Positions 25,308-35,200 of a stretch of 64,000 bases of DNA are shown here, one piece after another. Position 1 is the first letter of the stretch. Every line of letters begins with the position of its first letter. The notes beneath the pieces were generated by a model. That model did no database searches and had not been told where the DNA came from. It was given only the letters and a program-made list of their open reading frames with translations. The DNA is from Candidatus Kapaibacterium sp. (GTDB lineage Bacteria > Bacteroidota > Ignavibacteria > Kapaibacteriales > UBA2268): NCBI GenBank assembly GCA_026390695.1, contig JAPLFL010000128.1, positions 1-64,000 on the forward strand, read 5' to 3'. Made by a program: the position numbers and the translations under genes.

Positions 25308-26555
25308 ATGTTAAAATTAATAGCATACCTCACTATACTAATAGCCTTTGCATCTTCCGCTATTGCACGCCCTCAATACTCGATTCTTCAATCTTACGGC
25401 ATAAAGTGTACTGGTTGTCACATCTCGATAAATGGCGGTGCTGCTCGCAATGCACAGGGAAATATTGCAAGAAACGCAATCAGTCTAATTCCAACTGATA
25501 AAGTTCCTGTTCTCGGGACAATATTTGATAAAATTAGCAACAATAATTCATTTTTTGACGACAAAGTAATGTGGGGAATGGATTTCCGTTATCTATCAGC
25601 CCGCTTCCCTACCCCGGATTCAAATCTTACCGCGATGAGCCGCCAGCAAAGGTTTATGCAATGGTCACCATATTTAATTATTACACCAACTGATGGTTTA
25701 CAGTTTGACGGAATGTACAACATTGCCACTCAGATTGATCCTACCTTTAAAGGGCAACAGTCTTGGACAGCCACAGCAACTTTAAATCTCAACAAAATGA
25801 TTGATTATGATAATTGGCTGCCAATGCTAAGAATCGGTAAATTTCAACCCGGAATCGGAATCCGCTGGGATGACCATACTGTATTGAGTCGTTGGGTTAA
25901 CGGAACCAAGGCTCAGGTAAGAGGTAAAAACGGTGAAGATTATTATACAAAAATGCCACTATATCCGCCCGATGATTACGCAGAGTACGGTGCTGAACTT
26001 AGTTTTGACAAATACGACTGGCTTCAGTTAGCATTCGGTGCGTTCAAATCAACTAATCTTTTACACATGCCTCCAGCCTTTAATAAGAACTATTCACCAG
26101 ATACCTTAGGTAAAGATTCAATTTCATTCACTGGGAAAATGCTAGTAATTCTTCCAGAATGGCACGGAATCTCATCTTTCGTCGGTGGTACTTTTTTAAA
26201 AAATGGAGAACTAATTTTGTCGGATGCTTTTCTCAGCTTCGGAATGAGAGATAAATTTGTAGTTATAGCCGAATTTTCATATTCCGATAAAAAGGACCTG
26301 ATGCATACTCAAGCATATCTCTTAGAAGCAGATTATCAGTTTAAGGATTATTTTATTCCTTTTGCAAGGATCGAACGGTCTCAAAGTCGCGAAATTGTCG
26401 CACCAGCTCCATATTACAGGAACCTTTATAACTTCGGTGCACATTTGAATCTTTTACCATTTATTGAACTTATTCCACAATATCAAATTTCCAGATACGA
26501 ACATATATCCGGATATGCGAGCCAGTGGCTACTTCAATTACATGTATTTTATTAA
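25308..26555 (+). CDS. Outer-membrane beta-barrel-like protein with N-terminal heme c motif, copy 2
   Basis: A 415-residue paralog of the 21613 gene. It has the same signal peptide shape (cleavage after about residue 20), the same RPQYSILQSYGIKCTGCHIS with Cys34-His38, conserved FDKISNNNSFFDDK and GKFQPGIGIRWDDHTVL, and the same QLHVFY end. Sequence changes are spread through predicted loops (about 85-110, 195-215 and 255-275), while strand-like parts are kept, as expected for a surface-exposed barrel. It starts 89 bp after the cytochrome stop, beyond the internal terminator, and is followed after 19 bp by the Rieske gene. Confidence 0.8.
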   Translation: MLKLIAYLTILIAFASSAIARPQYSILQSYGIKCTGCHISINGGAARNAQGNIARNAISLIPTDKVPVLGTIFDKISNNNSFFDDKVMWGMDFRYLSARFPTPDSNLTAMSRQQRFMQWSPYLIITPTDGLQFDGMYNIATQIDPTFKGQQSWTATATLNLNKMIDYDNWLPMLRIGKFQPGIGIRWDDHTVLSRWVNGTKAQVRGKNGEDYYTKMPLYPPDDYAEYGAELSFDKYDWLQLAFGAFKSTNLLHMPPAFNKNYSPDTLGKDSISFTGKMLVILPEWHGISSFVGGTFLKNGELILSDAFLSFGMRDKFVVIAEFSYSDKKDLMHTQAYLLEADYQFKDYFIPFARIERSQSREIVAPAPYYRNLYNFGAHLNLLPFIELIPQYQISRYEHISGYASQWLLQLHVFY

Positions 26556-26574
26556 AAATGAAAGGAAAAATATA

Positions 26575-27057
26575 ATGGAAAAATCAGATAGAAGAAGATT
26601 TTTAAAACAAGCCAGCATGCTGGTTGGAGCAGGAATTTGTGCAACTTGTGCATCATCATTGCTTACATCCTGTGAACAGGATTTATTTGTTCCTGCCGTT
26701 CCTAAATATACTGGTACTCAGGTTATTCCAATAGCAAGTTTAACAAAACCTTGTTCAAATGAATATACTTTTTCATTTTATCTTGATGGGAAAACCTATC
26801 AAAAAACAATTTTAATTGTTGATGAAGGAAATGGTAAATATCAGGCATTTGATAATATATGCCCTCATGCAGCATCCTCTCTTATTGTTCAATGTTCTGA
26901 TAATCAGATATACTGTATTCAACACTCATCATTATTTAATATTGATAATGGTTCAGTAAAAAAGGATTTAAGTGGTACAAATGCTTTAAAGGCGCTACCA
27001 ATGTACACTACTAAGGTAAATGGGAATAATATTGAAGTCACTTTTGGAGATAAATAA
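26575..27057 (+). CDS. Rieske [2Fe-2S] lipoprotein, copy 2
   Basis: A 160-residue paralog of the 22893 gene. It has twin-arginine-like DRRRFLKQ, lipobox SSLLTSC (Cys33), and Rieske ligands Cys96/His98 (CPH) and Cys114/His117 (CIQH), with 15 residues between the pairs. The ORF track starts 37 codons upstream inside the barrel gene; the ATG at 26575 after GAAAGGAAAAATATA matches the first copy exactly (MEKSDRR). It ends the second complete module and is closed by a terminator 6 bp after the stop. Confidence 0.9.
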   Translation: MEKSDRRRFLKQASMLVGAGICATCASSLLTSCEQDLFVPAVPKYTGTQVIPIASLTKPCSNEYTFSFYLDGKTYQKTILIVDEGNGKYQAFDNICPHAASSLIVQCSDNQIYCIQHSSLFNIDNGSVKKDLSGTNALKALPMYTTKVNGNNIEVTFGDK

Positions 27058-27062
27058 TAATA

Positions 27063-27094
27063 AAAAGCCTCAATAAAACGAGGCTTTTTTTTTA
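27063..27094 (+). terminator. Intrinsic terminator after Rieske copy 2
   Basis: AAAGCCTC and GAGGCTTT form the stem around AATAAAAC, followed by T9. It closes the redox island. Confidence 0.95.
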
Positions 27095-27115
27095 TACACC
27101 CATGAAGGAATAATA

Positions 27116-27667
27116 ATGATAACAACCGCACTCATTACACTTGCAGATGGCAGCGAAGAATTGGAAACCGTTGCTGTAATAGATATTTTAAGAAGAGCAG
27201 GAGTTGATTTAATTGTAGCTTCCGATAATAATCCTGTTGTTTGCTCAAGAGGAACAAAAATCATTGCTGACATCTCGATTTCAGAGATCCCATTAAACAA
27301 ATTATTCGATATTATTATTCTGCCCGGTGGCATGCCGGGTACTTCAAATTTAGCTGCTAATGAGCATCTAACAAATTTAATAAGATCTCATTATGCACAT
27401 AATAAAATAATTGCAGCTATTTGCGCTGCTCCGACAATTTTACTTAATTTAAATCTTCTTGATAAAATTCTCCCCGTCTGCTCTCACCCTTCAGTAGCAA
27501 GTCAATTCAAGGGCTACAACTATGTTGAGGAAAAATGTGCTATTCAAAATAATATTATAACGAGTCGTGGAGCCGGTACGGCAGTTGACTTCGCACTTAA
27601 AATCACAGAAACTCTCTGTGGGTCGGAAATTTCGACTAAAATTGCAAAAGACATTGCTTGGGGATAG
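27116..27667 (+). CDS. DJ-1/PfpI family protein
   Basis: A 183-residue cytoplasmic protein of the DJ-1/ThiJ superfamily. It has the conserved acidic residue in ADGSEELE (Glu14 or Glu15), the PGGMPG loop (70-75) and the nucleophile elbow AAICAAP with Cys103. Relatives act as glyoxalase/deglycase-like or oxidative stress proteins; the substrate here is not known. The length and the absence of extra domains fit the DJ-1 subgroup rather than the PfpI proteases. It is a single gene downstream of the redox island terminator, with a GAAGGAATAATA ribosome binding site. Confidence 0.9.
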   Translation: MITTALITLADGSEELETVAVIDILRRAGVDLIVASDNNPVVCSRGTKIIADISISEIPLNKLFDIIILPGGMPGTSNLAANEHLTNLIRSHYAHNKIIAAICAAPTILLNLNLLDKILPVCSHPSVASQFKGYNYVEEKCAIQNNIITSRGAGTAVDFALKITETLCGSEISTKIAKDIAWG

Positions 27668-27776
27668 ATTCATCTTAATTTTTTGGCATAATTTCTGTTT
27701 GTAATATTTTTTCAAAAAGATTGTCCTTGTTGATAGTTTTATCCGATCTTTTGTTTTTTATAAATAAGCCACATAA

Positions 27777-29849
27777 ATGAAAATAGTCTATATATTTATT
27801 TTAACTTTGATTTTTACAATCCAATCATATTCCCAATGGGAGCCATCTAATACAGGGTTGGAGGGTGGAACTGTCAAAACTTTTGCAATTAATGGAACTA
27901 ATATTTTTGCTGGTACTGAAAGTGGTGGAATATTTTTATCAACAAATAATGGTCAGAACTGGCATTCAATCTATAATAGTAATAAACTTGTTTCAATCAA
28001 TGCACTTTGTTTTCAGGGTAACGATTTATTTGCTGCAAGCGATAATGATATTTATTCCAGTAAAGATATGGGTAAAACATGGGCTGTAGCTAATTCCGGG
28101 ATAAATAGTACAATTATTTCATTAGTTTCTTCTGCAACATATTTATTTGCTGGAACCAGTTCAGGAATTTATTATAGTTCTGATAATGGTTTAAAATGGC
28201 AGATTACAAATGGTGCAACTAAAGATTTTGTAATCTATTCCATGAAAGCCGCTTCTAATCGGTTATTTGCAGGCACAAGCAAAGGTCTTCTGATTTCCAC
28301 AGATAATGGTAAGAACTGGATTGTAAAGCAAAATGGCTTAACTAATATTTATATTCAGTGCGTCGATTATTCAGATAATATTCTCTATGCTGGCACTGGT
28401 AGCGGGCTTTTTAAATCATCGGATTTTGGTGAAAATTGGATAACTGTTTCAGATACATTAGTTAATTTTAGTATCCTATCTATTTCAATAATTTCGAACC
28501 GATTTTTTGTTGGCACAATGGGTGCGGGTCTTTATTATTCATCCAATTCAGGACTGAACTGGAGTGTTCCTGATTCTGTGAATCATACTTATATAAATTC
28601 TATACTTATTTCTGGCAATGATATTCTTATTGGCCTGAGAACTAAAGGTATTTATAGATCTATTGATATCGGAGGCACATGGATCGAAGCAAATAAAGGT
28701 TTAACAAATATTTCAATTTTATCAATGGCAGTTAATAAGAATAGTATTTATGCAGGCACTGAACAACATGGGATCTATGTTTCGGAGGATAGTGGCTCGA
28801 GCTGGAGTTCAATCAATAATGGCATTCAAGATATTGCATTCAGACTGAATTTCAAATCAATTGCTGCATTGGATAATCTTATCATAGCCGCTTCAACATC
28901 AGATGGAGTCTATATTTCTAATGATAAAGGCAAGAATTGGAAAACTGCTAATAGTGGACTAACAGATTCTTACATAAGCGAAGTAGTAATTTATGGAAAA
29001 ACAATTTTTGCAGGAACCGGCTCCCACGGTGTATTTATGTCAAATGACAACGGCTCAACATGGAAAGAAGCGAATCAAGGATTAAGCTCATTGGGAATTA
29101 CTGCTCTTGCAATATTCGACGATAATATTGTTGCTGGAACAAGCGATGCCGGTATTTTTATATCTAATGATACAGGCCAGACCTGGAAATCTGCAAATAA
29201 TGGGCTTACTGATCTATATATTTTTTCGATAAAATGCTCTGCAAAAAATATTTATATTAAAACTCAAACTAAGCTCTATTTATCAACAAATGATATAAAT
29301 AAATGGAGTGAAGTCAAAAAAGAGCCACTAAAGAACGTTTTCAACGATTCACCTTTGTTTATTTCGGATTCTGTTATGCTTGCAGCCGATATAAATGGAA
29401 CGTATATTACAAAAGATCAAGGCTTAACTTGGCTTGATGCCAATAAAGGGCTTTTAAATAATGATTTGAACTCGGTAATAGTATCAGGTGAAAACATTAT
29501 AGCTGCTGTTGCAGGAAATGGGATTTTCAGAGCTAAAATCAAGGAATTTAATAGAATAGTTTTTGATGTTCAGGAACATACTGATTATAAGATACTATTT
29601 AAAGTTTTTCCGATTCCAGCTGATAATTATATTAATATTCTTGATCTGTCAAATCAAATATTTTCTTCGGGTGTACAAAATTCCATTCAGGTATTCACTT
29701 CAAATGGTGAAATATTTGATGATTATACTGTGAGCTATAGCCAAAGCCAGTTGCAATTTAATTTCAAACATATTTCGTCAGGGATATATTATTGCTTAAT
29801 TGAAGGGAATTCAAAAAAAGTAATTGTAAAATTTACTATTTTAAATTAA
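27777..29849 (+). CDS. Secreted BNR/sialidase-type propeller with T9SS sorting domain
   Basis: A 690-residue exported protein. The signal peptide (IFILTLIFTIQSYSQ) precedes more than ten ~42-residue repeats of the form LFAGTSSGIYYSSDNGLKW, BNR/Asp-box-like blades as in Ycf48-type and sialidase-fold propellers. The C-terminal ~75 residues (FKVFPIPADNYINI ... SSGIYYCLIEG ... VVKFTILN-like end) match the type A sorting domain of type IX secretion. It is therefore likely delivered to the cell surface or medium by T9SS. Asp-box repeats alone do not imply sialidase activity. It converges with the AddB-like gene, with 7 bp between stops. Confidence 0.85.
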   Translation: MKIVYIFILTLIFTIQSYSQWEPSNTGLEGGTVKTFAINGTNIFAGTESGGIFLSTNNGQNWHSIYNSNKLVSINALCFQGNDLFAASDNDIYSSKDMGKTWAVANSGINSTIISLVSSATYLFAGTSSGIYYSSDNGLKWQITNGATKDFVIYSMKAASNRLFAGTSKGLLISTDNGKNWIVKQNGLTNIYIQCVDYSDNILYAGTGSGLFKSSDFGENWITVSDTLVNFSILSISIISNRFFVGTMGAGLYYSSNSGLNWSVPDSVNHTYINSILISGNDILIGLRTKGIYRSIDIGGTWIEANKGLTNISILSMAVNKNSIYAGTEQHGIYVSEDSGSSWSSINNGIQDIAFRLNFKSIAALDNLIIAASTSDGVYISNDKGKNWKTANSGLTDSYISEVVIYGKTIFAGTGSHGVFMSNDNGSTWKEANQGLSSLGITALAIFDDNIVAGTSDAGIFISNDTGQTWKSANNGLTDLYIFSIKCSAKNIYIKTQTKLYLSTNDINKWSEVKKEPLKNVFNDSPLFISDSVMLAADINGTYITKDQGLTWLDANKGLLNNDLNSVIVSGENIIAAVAGNGIFRAKIKEFNRIVFDVQEHTDYKILFKVFPIPADNYINILDLSNQIFSSGVQNSIQVFTSNGEIFDDYTVSYSQSQLQFNFKHISSGIYYCLIEGNSKKVIVKFTILN

Positions 29850-29856
29850 TATGCTA

Positions 29857-32800
29857 CTATTTCCTCTTTTTTATTCTACACAAGCCTTGGAAGCTGCAAG
29901 TACGGCATATCTGTGTATTTTTAGGTTTTACATTGAATTTAGCAAGTTTAATTTTATCCATAATATCACCGGCAGCCTCGATCGAGGAATTAATCATATC
30001 TTCGATTTCCTCAGATGTATAATATCTATTTGGATTTTTTTTAAAAATATTATATAATTCAGAAAACTCCGCTGCAAATCTAACTTGTTGAGAATTTTCG
30101 AATAATTTTTTTTCAAATTTATCCTGATCTGATTCCGATTGCTCATCCTTAAGAAATAATACATAATAAACCGCTCCGCCAAATACAAACTTTTGTCCAT
30201 ATTTATTTTCGAGTAATTTAGCTGCAGCAGCCATGTACAGAGGTAACTGAAAAGACTCATTCTTCATAATCTCTTTTTCTGAATGAATACCGGATTTCCC
30301 TGTTTTATAATCAGCTACAATAAATCCAAATCCTGTGTCAGTCTCTCTAATTTCAATTCTATCGATTTTTCCTCTAATATATACTTTATCAGATAATTTA
30401 ATGGGTTGACTATACTGATTACTATCATTTGTACCAAACTCGAACTCAAAAAATGATGGCAAATATTTCCACCCTATTTCTAGTCTTAATATTTCGTTCT
30501 TCAGCCATTGCTGCAGAATACCACTTCTATCTGATGTATAATTAAAGTCTGGATCCAGATTATTTTCTTTTTTAGATCCATTGTTGTTTATTTTATCAAA
30601 ATTCCAACCTAACATATTCAAAACTTCAATTTTCATCAGAGCATTATGATGTTTGAAGGCTAATAACTCATGATCAGCAATCTCAAGCAACAACTTCAGA
30701 GCGACTTCATGATCATAATTATCTAAATGAACAGGATAGATGCCATTTCCAATAGATGGATATTCTTTAATTTGAATTTGTTTATAAAAATCGCTAAGTA
30801 TTTTATGTATCACAATTCCTGTTTCAATAGAACTAATGCCGAGTTCAGTTACCTTTGGTGTTTTTATTTTTAAGATACTACTTATATAAAACTGAAATGG
30901 ACATCTAACATAATTATCAAAATATGAGGCTGAAAATGGTTGTTCACAGATTTTTGCTAAAAGATCATCGGGCTTTGAGCCAGCAAATCTAATTATCTCA
31001 TCTATAGAAATCTCAGAATTAAAAGATTCTAATTTCTCAATTTTCTCAATGCAGTGCTTCAATTCCGCAGATTCATCAAACTCATTATTTTTGTGATTAG
31101 GATTTGAATAAAATTCATTTGAAGAACAGAATAATTGATCATATTCATCATTTGAAAAATATGTGCTGATATTATCAACCGATATAAAATCAGAGTCATT
31201 ATTTTTTTTAATTATTTTAATTAAAGAATATAGAAACTGCGATGGCACAAGCTCTTCTAAATTTCTGAATTTCGGATAAGTAATAATAATTTTCTTGCTT
31301 CCATTTTCCAAAGCCTCAGAATTATTTGTTAAAAATTGATAGAACAACATTCTTTCTGCCTGTATGAACCTCTCAGCGCTCTCAGGTAGCTCTTTTCCAA
31401 GCATTGTATCACTTCTGTAAACCGGAGGAAAACTACTATCGACTGCACCGCAAAGAATTGAAACTTTGAAAGGAACGTATCGGGTTTGCTCAATAGATGT
31501 GACTGTTACGCCGTACCCAAATTTTTCGTGAGTCTGATACCGGGCACCACTAATTGATATTCTCAGTTTATCATACAATTCATTAAAATTGTAGCTACTG
31601 CCAGGATATAGTTGTTCTTGAACAAATGTAATTTCTTCGAGCAGGTCGATGAATACTGAAAAAGCCCGTGATAATTTTTCTATTTCATCATAGAAAGCCA
31701 TTTTATCAAAATCATTCAAATCGGAATTTATTTTAGAATAATATTCATTTACTGATTCTAAAATTCCAAGTTTTTGGACTAAATTTTTAACAAAGTCTGC
31801 AAATTCAATAGGAGAATATTTTTTCCTCTCAAATTTAAAAATGCTCATCAGCAGCAAAGTGTCAGAGATTGCTGATTTCACATTATTCAATCGGTATTTT
31901 AAATCATTGATAAGGAACTCATCATCAGTTGAAGAATTATATTCTATCTGTTTTTCAATGCTCGACCTCACCATCTGCAATTTCTCAAATATCCTGCCAG
32001 AGCCGCCTCTATTAAATCCGGGAAGAATCCTTTCATTATTTAATATTTGAATATAATTAAATTTATCAACGGTCTGATCATTCTCTTTATCATAAATTTT
32101 AATGTAAGGACTTAGTATCACTCGCTGCAGATCAGCCTTTTGAAAATTTTTATTGATTAATTGCAGTGCTGAGTCAATTGCAACTATCAGTGGAGATGAA
32201 TCAAGGTTATATCTATCAGTCAGATTTAATGGAATCTTAGCCTCCGAAAATATTTCTCGAAATAATTGAGAATACTCCTCCGGATGACGCATTGCAACAC
32301 ATATTTCACCAACTTTATAATTTTTATCGCTAATTAAATCCTTAATGTATTTTGCTATAAATCTAACTTCCGTAACTTTATCAGGTACTGAAAATAATTG
32401 AATCATCGCAGCAATTGCAGGATGTTGAATATCTTTTTCTGTATTAAAAAGCCAACGTCTGATATAATTTGCAATTAAAATACATGAATTTTCCTCAGTA
32501 GGGAAAAAGGGTTGTTCATCCACAATAGAAAAACCGGCGCCTATCAGAGTCTCGATTGAATTACGCAGATTACCGAACAGTGGCCCATTTTCTGATGAAT
32601 AATCGAGATTCAATGCAAAAGGGATTTCGGAACTTGCAAACAAACGAATTATATCTACTTCAGGAGCTTTAAATTCACTAAATCCAAAGCAAAGAATTTT
32701 TGTGATTTTATTAAAGATCGCACCAAGTGATCTTTTTTGGGGACTTTCAGTCTCAGGAAAAAGTTCTGATAAATAATTTGAATACGCGGAAGAAAACTCT

Positions 32801-33375
32801 GAGACAATTAACTTTAAAAGTTCAGGTAAATCAAGTAATTTTGAGCCTAAAAGCTTCTGATACTCTTGGTAAATAAGATAAATATCAGTAAAGCGCTGCA
32901 GGTCTTCGATATTTGAGTTTTTTTCGCTTAAATCTTTTTTAAAATCAAATACATCAATACCATCTTCTTTTAGACCAAATATTAATGAAGATATTCTTTC
33001 AATCATTGGTAGAGAATAACTTTTCCCTCTGAATTTATAATATTCGGTTTCAGTTTGATCAATTGCCTGTTCAAAAAGAGCTAACCTAAATGCGTCTGAA
33101 ATTATTTTTTTATCTTTATTCAATCCCGATAAATTAAAAATCCTTATTGCAAAAGCCTGCAATGTCATAATCATTGGCTCTGGGACGGGACGTTTGTGCA
33201 ATTCCCAATATTTTTTAACTGAATAATCCTTAACTATTCGTGAAATTTTCCCGGTAGGAACAATTACAATTGATGAATTTAATGAATTGTCCACAACCAT
33301 AGCGTCAATTGCGCTATAAATGGATTTCATCAGATCAAAATTGTGAAAATTTTTATTATACAGTATCTGAGCCAT
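29857..33375 (-). CDS. AddB/RecB-like PD-(D/E)XK helicase-nuclease subunit
   Basis: A 1172-residue protein with an inactive UvrD-like helicase N terminus and a C-terminal nuclease domain, as in AddB. The nuclease part has CPFQFYISSILKIKTP and the VADYKTGKSG core (Asp...Tyr-Lys), plus a closing CRTCSFQGLC. Together with the Cys of VRCPFQF these give the four cysteines of the AddB-type Fe-S staple. Its partner AddA should supply the main helicase for double-strand break resection, but no addA is in the window. No clear Walker A is present, in line with AddB's role. The gene is monocistronic on the minus strand. Confidence 0.85.
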   Translation of the reverse strand: MAQILYNKNFHNFDLMKSIYSAIDAMVVDNSLNSSIVIVPTGKISRIVKDYSVKKYWELHKRPVPEPMIMTLQAFAIRIFNLSGLNKDKKIISDAFRLALFEQAIDQTETEYYKFRGKSYSLPMIERISSLIFGLKEDGIDVFDFKKDLSEKNSNIEDLQRFTDIYLIYQEYQKLLGSKLLDLPELLKLIVSEFSSAYSNYLSELFPETESPQKRSLGAIFNKITKILCFGFSEFKAPEVDIIRLFASSEIPFALNLDYSSENGPLFGNLRNSIETLIGAGFSIVDEQPFFPTEENSCILIANYIRRWLFNTEKDIQHPAIAAMIQLFSVPDKVTEVRFIAKYIKDLISDKNYKVGEICVAMRHPEEYSQLFREIFSEAKIPLNLTDRYNLDSSPLIVAIDSALQLINKNFQKADLQRVILSPYIKIYDKENDQTVDKFNYIQILNNERILPGFNRGGSGRIFEKLQMVRSSIEKQIEYNSSTDDEFLINDLKYRLNNVKSAISDTLLLMSIFKFERKKYSPIEFADFVKNLVQKLGILESVNEYYSKINSDLNDFDKMAFYDEIEKLSRAFSVFIDLLEEITFVQEQLYPGSSYNFNELYDKLRISISGARYQTHEKFGYGVTVTSIEQTRYVPFKVSILCGAVDSSFPPVYRSDTMLGKELPESAERFIQAERMLFYQFLTNNSEALENGSKKIIITYPKFRNLEELVPSQFLYSLIKIIKKNNDSDFISVDNISTYFSNDEYDQLFCSSNEFYSNPNHKNNEFDESAELKHCIEKIEKLESFNSEISIDEIIRFAGSKPDDLLAKICEQPFSASYFDNYVRCPFQFYISSILKIKTPKVTELGISSIETGIVIHKILSDFYKQIQIKEYPSIGNGIYPVHLDNYDHEVALKLLLEIADHELLAFKHHNALMKIEVLNMLGWNFDKINNNGSKKENNLDPDFNYTSDRSGILQQWLKNEILRLEIGWKYLPSFFEFEFGTNDSNQYSQPIKLSDKVYIRGKIDRIEIRETDTGFGFIVADYKTGKSGIHSEKEIMKNESFQLPLYMAAAAKLLENKYGQKFVFGGAVYYVLFLKDEQSESDQDKFEKKLFENSQQVRFAAEFSELYNIFKKNPNRYYTSEEIEDMINSSIEAAGDIMDKIKLAKFNVKPKNTQICRTCSFQGLCRIKKRK

Positions 33376-33447
33376 ATATTCGAGATTTTATTAAAATTAA
33401 TATGTCGAATAAGTGCTACTATTCTTTTATTTGAATAAAATTTAAGT

Positions 33448-35091
33448 TTACTTTACTCCCGTAACTTTTCTATCTTTGGGGTGACGAACAGAAAATATTA
33501 ATTTTTTATCAACTGATTTCCCTGACTCCAGATCTAAGTTCCATTCAATTTCACCTGTTTCCTGATCAAATTTTCCACCACTTTGTTCTTCAAGTTTAAC
33601 TATTATTTTTTCATTCTTTGAAATTGGTATATTCTCTTTAATGATAATTTTTATAGGAGTTTTCTTGTTATTTTTTAAAGTTATTTTATATGCAAATGTA
33701 CGCTCAATGTCATTACTCAAGAATTTTGATTCTGCATAATCACGTATAATATTTCTTTCAACAACAATATTTTTATCCTTGCCAAATGAAACATCAAGTG
33801 TATCATCTGCTTTCATTGGATCCAGACTAATTTTCCCAATATATGTATTTCCAAAATATACGTTAGCTTCGCCACCAAGGAGACTATGCTCCTCCCAGTT
33901 CGTAATTCGTGCAATCATATAAGTCTCCAACTTGAGTTTAGGAGCTGTATAGTACTCAAATTTCCCTTTAATGTTAAATGTAGCAAGATCAGCCTTATAT
34001 TCCTTACCGTCGCTTGGGAAGCTATATTTCATATCAGCGGTATATTCGGCATCAATCAATTCCGAAGAAGCATTACTTGTGGTAAATACAGGTGGTGGAA
34101 TGAAACTACCGTCCTGATCCAGACCATTAACTTTAAACTGTGTTTCAGTAGCTCGACTCCCCCTGATATTATAACCTGATGAACTTGTATTTGCCGATGT
34201 TACATAATCACTTCTTTTCTGAGTATTATCAATAAAATCGAGATAATTTTCTGAATACACAGGGAGATTGCCGTTTTCAACCGGATTCCGTGTTGAAACC
34301 GTCAGATTCACATTATCCCAGTCTAAGCCTGAGCTTTGATGAACATAAGATTTTAATCTGAAATCAAGTGGGGAGTTAATATCAGCTGCTCGAATATCAT
34401 AGAATGGCCGCCATCCTGCATTTTGAATATAATACTGTACTTTCAAATCAACACTTTGAACTGATTCAGAAGAAATAGATACTATTAGCTCCGAAAAACG
34501 GCTTGTATTGCGCTGTTTAATTTCATTCAACTGATTTCTATATTTTGTTATCGTTGTGTTTAAATCAATTATTTTTCTATTCAGATTCATTTTCCTATTT
34601 TTTATTTCCAAAATTTTATTAAAATAATATTCTGTCAAATCTTTTAATGATTCGCTACTAAAGCCATCTTTAGCCGAGATAATATTTCTGTTTGTAATCA
34701 TAAAGTTATATTGTTCATCAAGCGATAGGTTCTGATTATTGAATTCATCAATCTTCCAATTAATATTCTTTATTGTATCATTAATTTGCTGCTCCTCATC
34801 ACTTATTTCAACCTGTTTTAAATAATTTGATCTGTGATTTACCGACATAAGTACAGCTCTGCCACCAAGGCTGACATTGATGCTATTGGGATCAATATTT
34901 TCTGCTAAATTCTGAATCAGATAATTATTTACTCCTGCTTTTAATTTTAAGTTACCGCTATGGGTCAACTCAGCGCCTTGTAGATATATTTTCACATCTG
35001 TTAATTTAGGAGATATTTCACTCTCCGCAGCCACAGCACATAAGAAGCTGAAAATAAAAATTGCTGCTCCGCATGTTATTACTCTTTTCAT
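33448..35091 (-). CDS. Exported DUF4139-family protein (mucoidy inhibitor A-like)
   Basis: A 547-residue protein. The ORF track starts 18 codons upstream; MKRVITCGAAIFIFSFLCAVAAE is a clear signal peptide, so the ATG at 35089-35091 is chosen. An N-terminal DUF4140-like domain (VKIYLQGAELTHSG) leads into a coiled coil (about 95-200) and then the DUF4139 beta-domain (VQYYIQNAGWRPFYDIRA ...). An insert around residues 300-330 reads YNIRGSRATETQFKVNGLD, which closely resembles a TonB-receptor plug. It should be periplasmic or outer-membrane associated. The molecular role is unknown. Confidence 0.85.
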   Translation of the reverse strand: MKRVITCGAAIFIFSFLCAVAAESEISPKLTDVKIYLQGAELTHSGNLKLKAGVNNYLIQNLAENIDPNSINVSLGGRAVLMSVNHRSNYLKQVEISDEEQQINDTIKNINWKIDEFNNQNLSLDEQYNFMITNRNIISAKDGFSSESLKDLTEYYFNKILEIKNRKMNLNRKIIDLNTTITKYRNQLNEIKQRNTSRFSELIVSISSESVQSVDLKVQYYIQNAGWRPFYDIRAADINSPLDFRLKSYVHQSSGLDWDNVNLTVSTRNPVENGNLPVYSENYLDFIDNTQKRSDYVTSANTSSSGYNIRGSRATETQFKVNGLDQDGSFIPPPVFTTSNASSELIDAEYTADMKYSFPSDGKEYKADLATFNIKGKFEYYTAPKLKLETYMIARITNWEEHSLLGGEANVYFGNTYIGKISLDPMKADDTLDVSFGKDKNIVVERNIIRDYAESKFLSNDIERTFAYKITLKNNKKTPIKIIIKENIPISKNEKIIVKLEEQSGGKFDQETGEIEWNLDLESGKSVDKKLIFSVRHPKDRKVTGVK

Positions 35092-35200
35092 AATTTTACC
35101 ATTTTTTACAATTAAACAAATTCTACAAATCATAGAGTCACTCAATAAGTGAAAAGTTACATAATTTTGTAAATGTAATTTCTGGAAAATAGATATTTCA

